Shown: positions 1-8,610 of the stretch, piece by piece
Layout: every line of letters starts with the position of its first letter
Position numbering within the stretch: the stretch's first letter is position 1
DNA from: Bryobacterales bacterium
GTDB lineage: Bacteria > Acidobacteriota > Terriglobia > Bryobacterales > Bryobacteraceae
Assembly: GCA_003162425.1 (NCBI GenBank)
Contig: PMOK01000008.1
Span: forward strand, 1 to 33,200
Length of the DNA stretch: 33,200 bases
Reading direction: 5' to 3'
Notes under the pieces: generated by a model
Told to the model about the DNA's origin: nothing
The model's database searches: none
The model's input: the letters and a program-made list of their open reading frames with translations, nothing else
Made by a program: the position numbers and the translations under genes

Positions 1-1
1 C

Positions 2-895
2 TTGACAATGGGGTCCACTTTAATTCTTATGGACAACCGGGATTCCCAACGCTACTACTCCGCTTTCTACGCCCGCCGGATTTATCGCATATTCCCAATT
101 TATTACATTATGATTGGGATACTAGCCGTAGGTGTTACGCTGTTTCCGCAATCGCGTCTCTTTGCTGGGAGCATTCCGCTGTGGGTCTATCCCCTCTACG
201 CACAGAATCTGGTGGGGAACTTCACAAGCGCATCAAGATTTATGGGTGTCACTTGGTCGCTCGCCGTCGAGGAGCAGTTCTATTTAGTATTTCCTGCCAT
301 CGTAAGGTTGTGCTCGCGGCGCACGCTCATGTTTGTGGCAATCTTGGGCATTATCGGAAGCCCGGCGCTGAGAACAGCTCTGATTATGCATGGCTGGGAT
401 TTCGCACAGGTGCATCCCCTCTTGCCGTGCCGTGCAGACGCGCTCTCGCTCGGAGTGCTGGCTGCGATGGCGATTAGGAGTAAGGGAGCCCAACGCTGGA
501 TCGTAAAGAATCGAGCTGCTCTCTATTGCTGCTTGTTGGCTCTCTTTGGGGCATCTGCCACACTGCTAAAATGGACCAACTATCGGTACGTTGGAACGAT
601 CGGCTACACCGTGCTAGGAGCGATGTATTGCTTGTTGGTAACGCTTCTGTTGGTGGCGCCCCACCCGCTGATGGTGCGGATTTTTAGAGCCGGATGGTTG
701 TGCTGGCTCGGAACCGTGTCTTATTGTGTGTATCTGATACACCAGCCAGTGTTGGAGGGAATGCAGATGCTTTCCCACAGCACGGGCGCACTTGTCACTC
801 TCGCCGCCGCGATTTTGACGATGGTCATTGCATTAGGTTCGTGGTTGTTTATCGAAAAACCGCTTGTCACCCTGGGCCACCGATATAGATACTAG
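2..895 (+). CDS. Acyltransferase family 3 membrane protein (5' partial)
   Basis: This is the C-terminal three quarters or so of an integral-membrane acyltransferase (acyltransferase 3, OafA/YrhL-like), which typically O-acetylates surface sugars at the inner membrane. The visible part starts just after where the family's SGF motif would lie. It then shows the typical block FYARRIYRIFPIYYI and the diagnostic SLAVEEQFYLVFPAI, followed by several hydrophobic helices and a final WLFIEKP segment that is usual at the C-terminus of the family. The reading frame is open to the left edge, so the TTG at position 2 should not be taken as the real start. The gene converges on the large secreted-protein gene to its right. 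Its acceptor is unknown; decoration of the EPS made by the neighbouring operon is plausible but inferred. Confidence 0.9.
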   Translation: MTMGSTLILMDNRDSQRYYSAFYARRIYRIFPIYYIMIGILAVGVTLFPQSRLFAGSIPLWVYPLYAQNLVGNFTSASRFMGVTWSLAVEEQFYLVFPAIVRLCSRRTLMFVAILGIIGSPALRTALIMHGWDFAQVHPLLPCRADALSLGVLAAMAIRSKGAQRWIVKNRAALYCCLLALFGASATLLKWTNYRYVGTIGYTVLGAMYCLLVTLLLVAPHPLMVRIFRAGWLCWLGTVSYCVYLIHQPVLEGMQMLSHSTGALVTLAAAILTMVIALGSWLFIEKPLVTLGHRYRY

Positions 896-1215
896 TAAGC
901 TATTGAAATCGAGTACGTGAAGCACAGCCTTGGACGTGGGGGGTAGTGGAACCGTCTGGAAGCTTCAGCCCGACCTTACTGTTCGGTCGATGGCGACAGG
1001 CCCCGGGCACGTATCCACAGTTTAATCCTCTTGTCGAGCGGGTGATACAGCCAGGTGGGTCCGCAGAATCTAGCCGGAAGCGCGTGCGGAAGCTAGCAAA
1101 GCACACACACACGCCGGGTCTGCCCCAAACCATGGACGCAAAGGGAGACCAAGTGCGATCATTGACCGCCCTTTTGGCATGCTGAGCGAGCGTGGCGAGA
1201 ACCAGTAGGCGCGGG
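896..1215. other. Convergent intergenic spacer, no gene seen
   Basis: This 320-bp spacer lies between two converging genes. I see no convincing ORF, RNA gene or strong intrinsic terminator. There is a weak dyad near 979-999 (CGACC with GGTCG across a short loop, no T-run) and a short CA dinucleotide run near 1101-1112. Transcripts from both sides must end here, so termination may be factor dependent. Confidence 0.5.
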
Positions 1216-4200
1216 TCATTGGAGTTGAGCCACCGTCTGAATATCGGAGGCAGCCAAAACAGCGCCCGAGGAATCCAGGTAGAGCAGCCGATAGTATAGC
1301 TGCGAAATCCTCAAGTCCACTGGTAATGAGCAAGTCCCCGTCCCGCAGTCGAACGAATTCAGCAGTCCCTGCCCGGTCGGCGCGGTCATCGGGAATGGCG
1401 TGTACGCATACTGTACGACCACGCGGGCAGCGTTTGTTACATCCGCCAATCGAATGGACAGCGTCGGAGCGTTCCATTCGGCTGCGGCGTTAGTTGGGAA
1501 CCGCAGCCAAACCGTGCAGCCGGGGGCGCAGATCAAGCTTACCCACGTCGTGCCGGCAGCCACGCTTGAGACAGCGCAACCCAAGTAGGTGCAGTAGTCC
1601 TGGATGAACGGCTGGCCGCTCTGCAAATAAGCCGAGGTTGGGATCGTTATCGTGCGGGTGTTGTTCCAAAAGCTCTGGCAGAGCACTAAGTTCCCACCCG
1701 AATCGCCGCGCGCCGCGCACTCGAACCCGATGCCGATGTCTGGCGAGTTAAGAGAGGGCTTGAAGATCCATTTCGCCTTGGCTTCGGCTTGAAGATTGGC
1801 GAGTCCAATGGCCCACCAGTCTTGTACCCACTCACCGATCGCTCCATTGCCGATGCTGCCGGCGTAAGGGCCGAACTGTTCCGCGTTATTCGGAAAATCC
1901 GTCCAGTTGTTGTATTTGCTGTTCGCAGTAGACGCAGCGGTGGAGAAAGCTCCGGCCCCGACACCAGCCGTGTTTGTGGTGGTCCCCCAGTTGAAATATT
2001 GAGGATCAAACCCGATGACAGGGTAGCTGCGGGTACCCGCCATGCGTAGGATTACAGCTTCGTTGATCGCCGCGTAGTGATAGAGAGCGCCAGGGCTCAC
2101 GCCCATGTCGGATAACCCGCGATGTGCCCAGTTATCGGGCGTGATGGTAGCCGTCCCGCTTGTTGAGGAGCCGTTCGGAATTGGAAAGAAATTGGCTTGC
2201 AAATTCGCCGAGCATGGCGTGTCAGAAAGACCGGCGGCGGGATAGAAAAAGGTGTTGCCATCGTAGACGGCTAAGCCTGTACCGTTAATGGTGAACGTGG
2301 CGCCTCGATTGTTTGCGATGTTGCAACCTTGGATTGAATCGTTGGCACTCCACTGCGCTGATGTGGTGGTCGCGTTAATGACACCAGCTACTTTGGTGCC
2401 GTTCGCCATCACCATATTAAAATTTCCGCCATGGCTGGCTGGTGTCGTTGGCCAGGTGCTCCACAGTTCATAGACCGTGAGCGTTGTGCTGGTCGGAGCG
2501 GATATCACGGGATATTTTCCGTTGTCGGCACCGTTGCTCATTCCGGTGAGTTGAATCCGCGTCGTTCCTGGAAGGACATTATAAATGCCATGCGGGGCGC
2601 TGCACGTAACCGTGTTGCCGATGAATGATGTGACGGTGCAGGGGTAGCCCGCAAACGTATAGAAAGCCGAGAGCGCCGGGGTGTTCGGCATCAGGGAGGG
2701 TTTGCCGTCCTGGAACGAGGGAACGAAAAGTCTCTGAAAATTATCGCCGATATCTCCGGGAAGTGTGTATAGCGCCTCGGCTGATGGCTTGTAAAGCGTA
2801 ACCGTGCTGCTCTCGTTGATGTACTGGTCGGTGTTGTCCGCCATGTTCGGATTGCCACCAGTGCTGAGAGTGGCGAGCGGGCTAGTGAGTGCCGGATTGG
2901 TCCAGGTGCCGATGGGCCGATTGCCTGTTACGCCAGTGCCGGTCATCCAGTTCATGACGTTGGCGAAGGCGTTATAACGAGTGAAGTCGGTGGCCGAAGA
3001 TCCGCCTGGTGGGGTGTGGCAGCCATGGGCTAGCGGTTCGATAGTCAGGCCAGGGTCAGTGCTGTTGTTATAGGTTCCAGACGCCGCCGTGCTCGGGAAG
3101 CTGAATTGGGTGCTGCTGATGTTCGTCGCCGTGTAATACCCAGGCGAGGTTGGACAAGCTGGAGTATTCAGCCCAGCGGTGGTTGCTCCCGTGATAGCAA
3201 ATCCCAATGCGCTCATTGACCAACCGGGCCACGTCACAGTGCAAGTGGTTCCGTTGCAGACGATGTTCGTTATGCCAGAGGTGAACGAGATCGGATTCGG
3301 AAAATAGGCACTCGTTCCCCATGTGGTCGAGAACTCATCGTAGCGCGAGGTGTAGACGTAGGAGCCAAAGCACTTGTTCGTGAGCGTTGGGGTGCAGGTA
3401 TTTGCGTTTGCGAGCGTCTGCATGAGAATCGTTAGTGGTGGAATAGACCAAGTTCCAGCACCTTGAACTGATGGTCCGCGCGTCGTGTTATACATCTCGG
3501 TATCGCCGCGCCACCAGCTATCCATAATCCCGTGAAGGTAGCTATTGCAGGCTTGTGCTGTGGCTTGCTGGGCCATCGTGTAGGCTTGCTGGCTTGTCGT
3601 CCATGTGGATTGGGAGATGCTGGCAGGGAGCGAGTACTCCAATTCAAACTCCAGCGTGTTGTAGCCAGCCGCATTGTAATCCGCGCACCAGTTTGGATAA
3701 GTGTTGAAGGTTTGGGCATTGAAGAAGATCGAGTCATGCCAGAAGGATGCCGTGGGGGAGTACGAGGTCAGGATGCCACCACCCCGGCTGAGGTGTGCGA
3801 TAGCGTTTGAGGCGTGGATAAACGTCCAGACGTAGCGCGACGGGCCGGTGGTAAAGTTGCAGCCCGTAGTTCCAGCCGTCCCTGGAGGAGGACTGACGGA
3901 CGCGCTGCCCGTACCCGCCGAGAGGATCTGGTAGAGCCCGAGTGTACAGCCGCCTGATCCAGTTGATGTCACCTGGATCATGTTGCCCTTCATTGAGGGG
4001 ACGAAGCTGCCAAGAACGTTTGCCGTGTTGCCGGTTATGGATGTGACATGGAGGTTGGTCCCGGTTGTGACCTGACTCATTATCCCGATCCGAACGGAAT
4101 TAGGAGCTGATCCGACAGCCGTCACCAGGCCGCTGTTCTGATCAACAGTGGCAACGGCGGGATTAAGCGAAAGGAATTGCAATGTGGGCGAAGCGACCAC

Positions 4201-4986
4201 CGAGCCATCGGCGTTGTACAGGCGGCCGGATAGCGTGTAAGTCCCACCCGGTTGAAGAAATATTTCGTGGGCGCTCGCGTTGAGAGCCACAGGGACTGAT
4301 GAGCCGTTCGAGAACGTGATGGTCTGCTGCCAGCCGTAATCATGACTTTCTCCGTCAATGCCCTGTGCTCCCTCAACGCGAATCTGGTGGGGGCCATCGT
4401 AATAATTGCGCGTGTCTATTGTTTCGGTGGCATTGCAGGGAATGTTACCGCAAGCGCCGTCAGAGGTCACATTTTGCCCGTCTACGAACACGTTGTGAGT
4501 AAATGCTCCGAACGAGGAATAAGTACCGGAAACAGCAATTGCGAAGGTGATGGTGGCTGAGCAGTTGGAGGTACAGGACGGCGTGACTGTTACGCCGGCA
4601 TTGAAGGTGGCGCTGCCGCCTGAGTAGGCCTGGGAATTTGCGGTTGTAAAGGACACCGCTGGACTGGTGGCGATGGTTGCGCCGGCCGCGTCGCGCGCGA
4701 CAGCCAGGACGGAATGGGGACCATTGGCATCATTGAAGGTATTCCAGGACAGGGCGAAATTCGTCGAGCCGTAAGCGAGTCCCTCGGAATCGTTGTCCAC
4801 CAGGTATTCAACTGTATAGAGCGCGGGGCAAGCGGTACAAGTGGAGGTCAATTTGAACGCCGCGCCACCAATCGTCGTACTGGGGGACGGTGCTGTCAGG
4901 GAGAGCGTTTGACTATCGACAGGCGAACCGAGAACGAGTGCCACCCCAAGGCCGAGTTTTATAATCCAAGATCCGTGGCAGCGCAT
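1216..4986 (-). CDS. Very large secreted Ig-like-domain protein, function unknown
   Basis: This 1256-residue protein is exported. I chose the ATG at 4986 because AAGGAG sits 5 nt upstream and a signal peptide follows at once (hydrophobic IIKLGLGVALVLGSP, cleavage near DSQ). The upstream in-frame extension has no such support. Residues about 28-118 look like an Ig-like domain (DGPHTL-type ending, here NGPHSVLAVARDAAG). Residues about 119-227 look like a second, Cys-containing Ig-like domain. Residues about 235-325 resemble a bacterial Ig-like group 2 domain (NPAVATVD...GLVTAVG). The central 600 or so residues have no motif I can name, but they contain Trp/Asp/Glu-rich strings (NWCADYNAAGYNTLEFELEY, HGIMDSWWRGDTEMY, SRYDEF, IGFDPQYFNW) of the kind seen in TIM-barrel glycosidases. 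Many cysteines suggest disulfides. No PEP-CTERM tail is present. It follows the EPS operon on the same strand after 443 bp and probably has its own promoter. Confidence 0.85.
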   Translation of the reverse strand: MRCHGSWIIKLGLGVALVLGSPVDSQTLSLTAPSPSTTIGGAAFKLTSTCTACPALYTVEYLVDNDSEGLAYGSTNFALSWNTFNDANGPHSVLAVARDAAGATIATSPAVSFTTANSQAYSGGSATFNAGVTVTPSCTSNCSATITFAIAVSGTYSSFGAFTHNVFVDGQNVTSDGACGNIPCNATETIDTRNYYDGPHQIRVEGAQGIDGESHDYGWQQTITFSNGSSVPVALNASAHEIFLQPGGTYTLSGRLYNADGSVVASPTLQFLSLNPAVATVDQNSGLVTAVGSAPNSVRIGIMSQVTTGTNLHVTSITGNTANVLGSFVPSMKGNMIQVTSTGSGGCTLGLYQILSAGTGSASVSPPPGTAGTTGCNFTTGPSRYVWTFIHASNAIAHLSRGGGILTSYSPTASFWHDSIFFNAQTFNTYPNWCADYNAAGYNTLEFELEYSLPASISQSTWTTSQQAYTMAQQATAQACNSYLHGIMDSWWRGDTEMYNTTRGPSVQGAGTWSIPPLTILMQTLANANTCTPTLTNKCFGSYVYTSRYDEFSTTWGTSAYFPNPISFTSGITNIVCNGTTCTVTWPGWSMSALGFAITGATTAGLNTPACPTSPGYYTATNISSTQFSFPSTAASGTYNNSTDPGLTIEPLAHGCHTPPGGSSATDFTRYNAFANVMNWMTGTGVTGNRPIGTWTNPALTSPLATLSTGGNPNMADNTDQYINESSTVTLYKPSAEALYTLPGDIGDNFQRLFVPSFQDGKPSLMPNTPALSAFYTFAGYPCTVTSFIGNTVTCSAPHGIYNVLPGTTRIQLTGMSNGADNGKYPVISAPTSTTLTVYELWSTWPTTPASHGGNFNMVMANGTKVAGVINATTTSAQWSANDSIQGCNIANNRGATFTINGTGLAVYDGNTFFYPAAGLSDTPCSANLQANFFPIPNGSSTSGTATITPDNWAHRGLSDMGVSPGALYHYAAINEAVILRMAGTRSYPVIGFDPQYFNWGTTTNTAGVGAGAFSTAASTANSKYNNWTDFPNNAEQFGPYAGSIGNGAIGEWVQDWWAIGLANLQAEAKAKWIFKPSLNSPDIGIGFECAARGDSGGNLVLCQSFWNNTRTITIPTSAYLQSGQPFIQDYCTYLGCAVSSVAAGTTWVSLICAPGCTVWLRFPTNAAAEWNAPTLSIRLADVTNAARVVVQYAYTPFPMTAPTGQGLLNSFDCGTGTCSLPVDLRISQLYYRLLYLDSSGAVLAASDIQTVAQLQ

Positions 4987-5016
4987 GGTTTCTCCTTCAC
5001 ATCTTTCATATCCCAC

Positions 5017-5044
5017 ACTATACAACCCCGGGTTCGCGTGCGAA
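5017..5044 (-). promoter_or_regulatory. Candidate sigma70-type promoter for the large secreted protein
   Basis: On the minus strand a TATAGT -10 element (5022-5017) lies 16 bp downstream of a TTCGCA -35-like element (5044-5039, four of six consensus bases). Transcription would start about 24-26 bases before the ATG at 4986, leaving just enough leader for the AAGGAG ribosome site. The call is made by eye. Confidence 0.4.
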
Positions 5045-5049
5045 ACCCG
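5029..5049. promoter_or_regulatory. Inverted repeat over the -35 region
   Basis: CGGGTT (5029-5034) and AACCCG (5044-5049) form a perfect 6-bp dyad around a 9-nt centre. It covers the putative -35 element of the promoter for the large secreted protein. No T-run follows on either strand, so an operator is more likely than an intrinsic terminator for the EPS operon, although the latter cannot be excluded. Confidence 0.35.
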
Positions 5050-5429
5050 TCGAATTCGGAGAATCAATGGGAATCACATGGCTAAGGGTCTGCAAATACG
5101 GCCCTTAGAAAAACGCCAGGCAAACCCGCGGAAACGTGAGCGAGAATGGTGACTGAATGGATTTGTCTATCGACAGAAATCAGAACCTGTTGGCATTTTT
5201 GGCCGGCACGTGAGCGGATACTTTGAAAGGGCAACTATGGCAACACTTCGCCCACAATGCTCACAGAAGTATTCGAAGCAGACTATCGCGAACGTTTCGG
5301 AGCCGCCAGTAGGAGGGACTGTACTCGGAAGGACTGACGTGGCGCAGCGGCCCGGCCGGCGGGCTGAAATCTCATGCCGACCTCGCGCGTGCAAGGCTCC
5401 AAGCACCGCGCGCTGCATAACTATCCGCG
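5050..5429. other. Intergenic spacer between EPS operon end and secreted-protein gene
   Basis: About 380 bp without a gene I can support. Short ORFs on both strands here have Arg/Pro/Ala-rich low-information translations and no ribosome sites, so I treat them as chance. A short dyad-like GGCCCGGCCGGCGGGC stretch near 5348-5363 is GC-rich but has no terminator T-run. Confidence 0.4.
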
Positions 5430-6227
5430 TCAGGGTTCGACCAAAAAGAATTTCCGCGGCCGGCGCAAGTCGCTTCCGGCCCGCGCAAAGAGCGTGTCCA
5501 TTTGCAGAAGGGCGCTATCGCTTTGGCGGCGGACGTGACCGCACAGATCGAAGGCAACAAAACCGGCGCTCGCCATGAAATCGACCACGTCGACGACAAG
5601 CGGCGCACCCTCATTGAAAGGTAGAGCGGATACTTCAAGAAGTACCAGTTCGGCCTTATTCAACGTATTGCGCGCTCCGCGCAGCACTTCCAGTTCAAAG
5701 CCCTGCACGTCCAGCTTCAATAACAATGGGCTCTCCAGATGCTCGGCCTCCAGCAAGGTGTCCAACGTAGTCATGGAAACTTCCAACTGCTTGGTTGGGA
5801 AGGTCGTTAGTTCCTTCAAGACCGACGTGCCAGTGCCATTCTGAAAGAGGCGCACTTTTTCCCGTGTGTCCGGCCCCAGTAGGGTGATGAAACTTCTTGC
5901 AGCGCCAATTTGTTGTGCCGCTATTCGAAGAGCCTCGTCGTTTTCGGGGTTGCAGTCAATCATCACCACCGGCGCGTTCGGGAAGATCGGCCGAACCATG
6001 CGGCTCCAGTCCCCGTTGTAGGCGCCCACGTCCACGATGGCGCTGGGCAGGAAGCCGTTTTCTTTGACAATTGCAAGCGCGCCATCGACGGAAGAGAGTC
6101 CGAACCGCTGACGTTCTATACGCGAGGCATATTCAGACGCAATCCTGAAAACGTGGTTACGGACCTCCATCGGCATTGCACCGAGTGATGCCCGCAGTAC
6201 CTTTCCCATTAAATGCTGCAAAGACAT
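5430..6227 (-). CDS. FkbM family SAM-dependent methyltransferase (first copy)
   Basis: This 265-residue protein matches the FkbM methyltransferase family, which O-methylates hydroxyl groups, often on sugars in EPS and LPS loci. The SAM-binding motif I is AIVDVGAYNGDWS (about residues 62-74). An acidic strand end follows (VVMIDCNPEN), and the family signature LLLKLDVQGFELEVLRGA lies near 168-185. The ATG at 6227 is preceded by GAGGGG at a good distance. It is the last gene of the long minus-strand run, 106 bp after a GT4 gene, so it may be the operon's end or have its own promoter. A second FkbM gene lies at 20610-21380 but is clearly divergent in sequence, so this is not a recent duplication. 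The substrate is unknown. Confidence 0.88.
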   Translation of the reverse strand: MSLQHLMGKVLRASLGAMPMEVRNHVFRIASEYASRIERQRFGLSSVDGALAIVKENGFLPSAIVDVGAYNGDWSRMVRPIFPNAPVVMIDCNPENDEALRIAAQQIGAARSFITLLGPDTREKVRLFQNGTGTSVLKELTTFPTKQLEVSMTTLDTLLEAEHLESPLLLKLDVQGFELEVLRGARNTLNKAELVLLEVSALPFNEGAPLVVDVVDFMASAGFVAFDLCGHVRRQSDSALLQMDTLFARAGSDLRRPRKFFLVEP

Positions 6228-6333
6228 GTGCCCCCCTCAAAGCGAAAGCACGTCGGGAGTTTCGAACATCCTTACCCAAATACAGGGTCGCCGAGTAACC
6301 GGCGCGGTTTGCACCGTCAAGCAATGTGATGAC

Positions 6334-7548
6334 TCATTGGGCATGTGTGGGCTCGAGGTCGGCCATCAGCTGGCTCGCCTTAGGACCGCTCATCACGGCA
6401 GCGTAGAGCTGCAGGGTTCTTTTAGTCATCGTGTATAGGGAAAATTCCTGGCGCGCCCGCACCCGCGCCGCGCCACCCAGCGACCGGCGCAACTCGCCAT
6501 CGTCGAGCAGTTGATTGAGCGCGGTGGCCATCGCTTCCGGATCTCCGGGCGTAACCGTAAGACCCGTTTGCCGATGCAACGAGACAAACGGCACTCCGGA
6601 ATCGAGACGGGTGTTCACAACCGGGAGGCCGGCCGCCATCGCTTCAATCTGAACGATGCCGAAAGCCTCGCTGCGCGCCACCGACGCGAGTGCAAACACA
6701 TCGGCGGCGTGGTAGTAAGGGACCACATCCTCGTTCTGGATCTCGCCCGCGAATATCACCCGATCCGCGAGACTGAGGTCACGCGCGATTTGCTGGAGTT
6801 TCCCGCGCAGCGGCCCATCCCCGATAATGAGCAGCTTCCCTTGCACCTGGGCCATGGCTCGAATCAGACATTCAAAGCCCTTGTAGTAAACCAGCCGCCC
6901 GACGCTGATTACCAGCCGGTTCCCATAGCGTTGCCGGAGCTTCGCGACTGCGGACTGATCGCAGTGCTCGAATTGCTCCACGGCAATGCCGTATGGAATG
7001 ACATGACAGCGATCCAGGTGCCGGGCCAGAATCGGCGACGTTCTCCGATAGTCCGGCGAGGTGGCGATGATGGCGGAACTGCGCCTCAGCAGTTGGTGTA
7101 GAAAAGGCTCAAAGAGCGTACCCAGGACCTTTTGCCGGACGGTATCGCTATGGTAAGTCACCACTACGCGCCCGGGGTGCCCGCTCGCCAAATAAGCCAG
7201 CACAGCCATGGGATTGGGCAGGTGAATGTGAACGATGTCCGCGTCGGAACGCCCGATTCGACGAATCATTCCAGGACACAGGGGGGTGGATGCCAGGGTG
7301 AGACGCGTCGGCAGCCGCGACACGTCAACACCGTCCATACATTCTTCGACGAGTGCATTCCGATCGTTGGCGACGATCACCTGCAAAGCGATCGCCGTTC
7401 TTAACTCCTGACACAGCGCACGCAGATGAGTTTCGATGCCGCCCATGTGCGGCGGGTAGAACTTGCCGACGTGCAACACCTTGAGCGGTCCGCGGGCTGG
7501 GCCGTTGTCGCCAACGTTATTGCACAGCCTGGCTAACTCGTCAGTCAT
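6334..7548 (-). CDS. GT4 family glycosyltransferase
   Basis: A 404-residue retaining GT-B glycosyltransferase of family GT4. The N-terminal half opens with KVLHVGKFYPPHMGGIETHL (acceptor domain, Gly-rich loop). The C-terminal half has SVGRLVYYKG and the EX7E donor-binding motif in SEAFGIVQIEAMAAGLPVV. I start it at the ATG at 7548, which overlaps the stop of the upstream SDR gene in an ATGA, rather than at the upstream extension of 27 low-complexity residues. It would transfer a hexose from a nucleotide sugar to a lipid-linked EPS intermediate on the cytoplasmic face. Overlap with the SDR gene and proximity to gmd suggest, by inference, that it may use the deoxysugar those enzymes make. Confidence 0.9.
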   Translation of the reverse strand: MTDELARLCNNVGDNGPARGPLKVLHVGKFYPPHMGGIETHLRALCQELRTAIALQVIVANDRNALVEECMDGVDVSRLPTRLTLASTPLCPGMIRRIGRSDADIVHIHLPNPMAVLAYLASGHPGRVVVTYHSDTVRQKVLGTLFEPFLHQLLRRSSAIIATSPDYRRTSPILARHLDRCHVIPYGIAVEQFEHCDQSAVAKLRQRYGNRLVISVGRLVYYKGFECLIRAMAQVQGKLLIIGDGPLRGKLQQIARDLSLADRVIFAGEIQNEDVVPYYHAADVFALASVARSEAFGIVQIEAMAAGLPVVNTRLDSGVPFVSLHRQTGLTVTPGDPEAMATALNQLLDDGELRRSLGGAARVRARQEFSLYTMTKRTLQLYAAVMSGPKASQLMADLEPTHAQ

Positions 7549-8585
7549 GCCATCACCGGAGCCGGCGCCACAAACAGGTTCTTGTTCTGAGCGACCCAAT
7601 CGTACAGCCGATCGAGGCCTGCAACACACCCGATTTTCGGCGTCCAGGACAGCTCTCGCTGGGCGCGCCGGATGTCACTCACAAAGACTTTTTGATCCCC
7701 GGGCCGCCAACCCGAGAATGAGTAGGGCAACTTCCGTCCCTGCCGCTTCTCGATGTAAGCCACCAGCTCCAACAGCGAGAGAACGTTCTGCGGCCCACCG
7801 CCAATGTTGTAGGCTTTTCCAACCACACGGTCGCCCGCGCTAAACGCTACATCATAGGCATCCAGCAGGTCATCAATGAAAAGTATATCCCGCACCTGTT
7901 TGCCGTCGCCGTAAATGGTGATGGGGCGGGCAAGCTGCGCGGCGATCAAGAACCACGCCACCCAGCCCTGATCCTCCGCGCCGAACTGGCGGTATCCATA
8001 GATACAAGACTGCCGGAACACGATGGTCCGCAATCCATAGATACGGTGATAGTCGATGACGTATTGGTCAGCCGAGCCTTTCGAGCAGCCGTACGGCGAA
8101 TGAAAATCCAGATTGCGCTCCTCGGCCACTCCGTACGGCAAGGACCCGTAGCTATATTGGCCGTTTTTCTCGACGATGCCCATGTCCGTCATCTCGCCAT
8201 ACACCTTGTTGGTGGAAGAATACAGCACCGGCGCTGTCATGGCGTTCCTGCGCACGGCCTCCAGAACGTTGAACGTTCCTAGCGCATTCATTTCAAAATC
8301 GTCCCTTGGATTGGTGACGGAAGTCGTTACCGCCACCTGGGCGGCTAGATGCAGCACCCGATCGGCATCCCGGTGCTCGCTGAAAAGACGGACTAGTTCT
8401 TCTGCATTCCGGATGTCCAGCCGCACAAACTCCAGCGGACCTTGGGTCCGCAGCCAGTCCAGGTTCTTCTGAACACCGTCCCGACAGAGATTGTCGACCA
8501 CCACGACGCGCTCACCGCGGCGGAGGGCCCTGGCGGCGGCGTTGGAGCCGATGAATCCGGCGCCGCCTGTGATGATGCTCTTCAT
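7545..8585 (-). CDS. SDR epimerase/dehydratase, CDP-paratose 2-epimerase-like
   Basis: A 346-residue extended short-chain dehydrogenase. The NAD-binding TGGAGFIGSN motif lies at residues 6-15, the catalytic Ser region is SSTNKVYG, and the YxxxK pair lies in SPYGCSKG. From memory of the family, the strings DNLCRDGVQKNLDWL, LDFHSPYGCSKGSADQY and DQGWVAWF and GDGKQVRD resemble CDP-paratose/tyvelose 2-epimerase (RfbE) more than UDP-galactose 4-epimerase. The ATG at 8585 has AAGGAG 10 nt upstream. It sits 25 bp after gmd. The CDP-sugar genes that would normally supply RfbE (RfbF, RfbG, RfbH) are absent here, so the true substrate may instead be a GDP-sugar from Gmd. The family call is firm; the exact reaction is open. 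Confidence 0.85.
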   Translation of the reverse strand: MKSIITGGAGFIGSNAAARALRRGERVVVVDNLCRDGVQKNLDWLRTQGPLEFVRLDIRNAEELVRLFSEHRDADRVLHLAAQVAVTTSVTNPRDDFEMNALGTFNVLEAVRRNAMTAPVLYSSTNKVYGEMTDMGIVEKNGQYSYGSLPYGVAEERNLDFHSPYGCSKGSADQYVIDYHRIYGLRTIVFRQSCIYGYRQFGAEDQGWVAWFLIAAQLARPITIYGDGKQVRDILFIDDLLDAYDVAFSAGDRVVGKAYNIGGGPQNVLSLLELVAYIEKRQGRKLPYSFSGWRPGDQKVFVSDIRRAQRELSWTPKIGCVAGLDRLYDWVAQNKNLFVAPAPVMA

Positions 8586-8610
8586 AGCGTTGCGCTCCTT
8601 CCCATATTTT

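Noticed and set aside
5167..5578. ORFs of 83 and 122 codons on opposite strands in the spacer after the FkbM gene
   Set aside because: The translations are Arg/Pro/Ala-rich with no motif, no ribosome site and partial overlap with the FkbM coding frame; they look like chance frames in GC-rich DNA.
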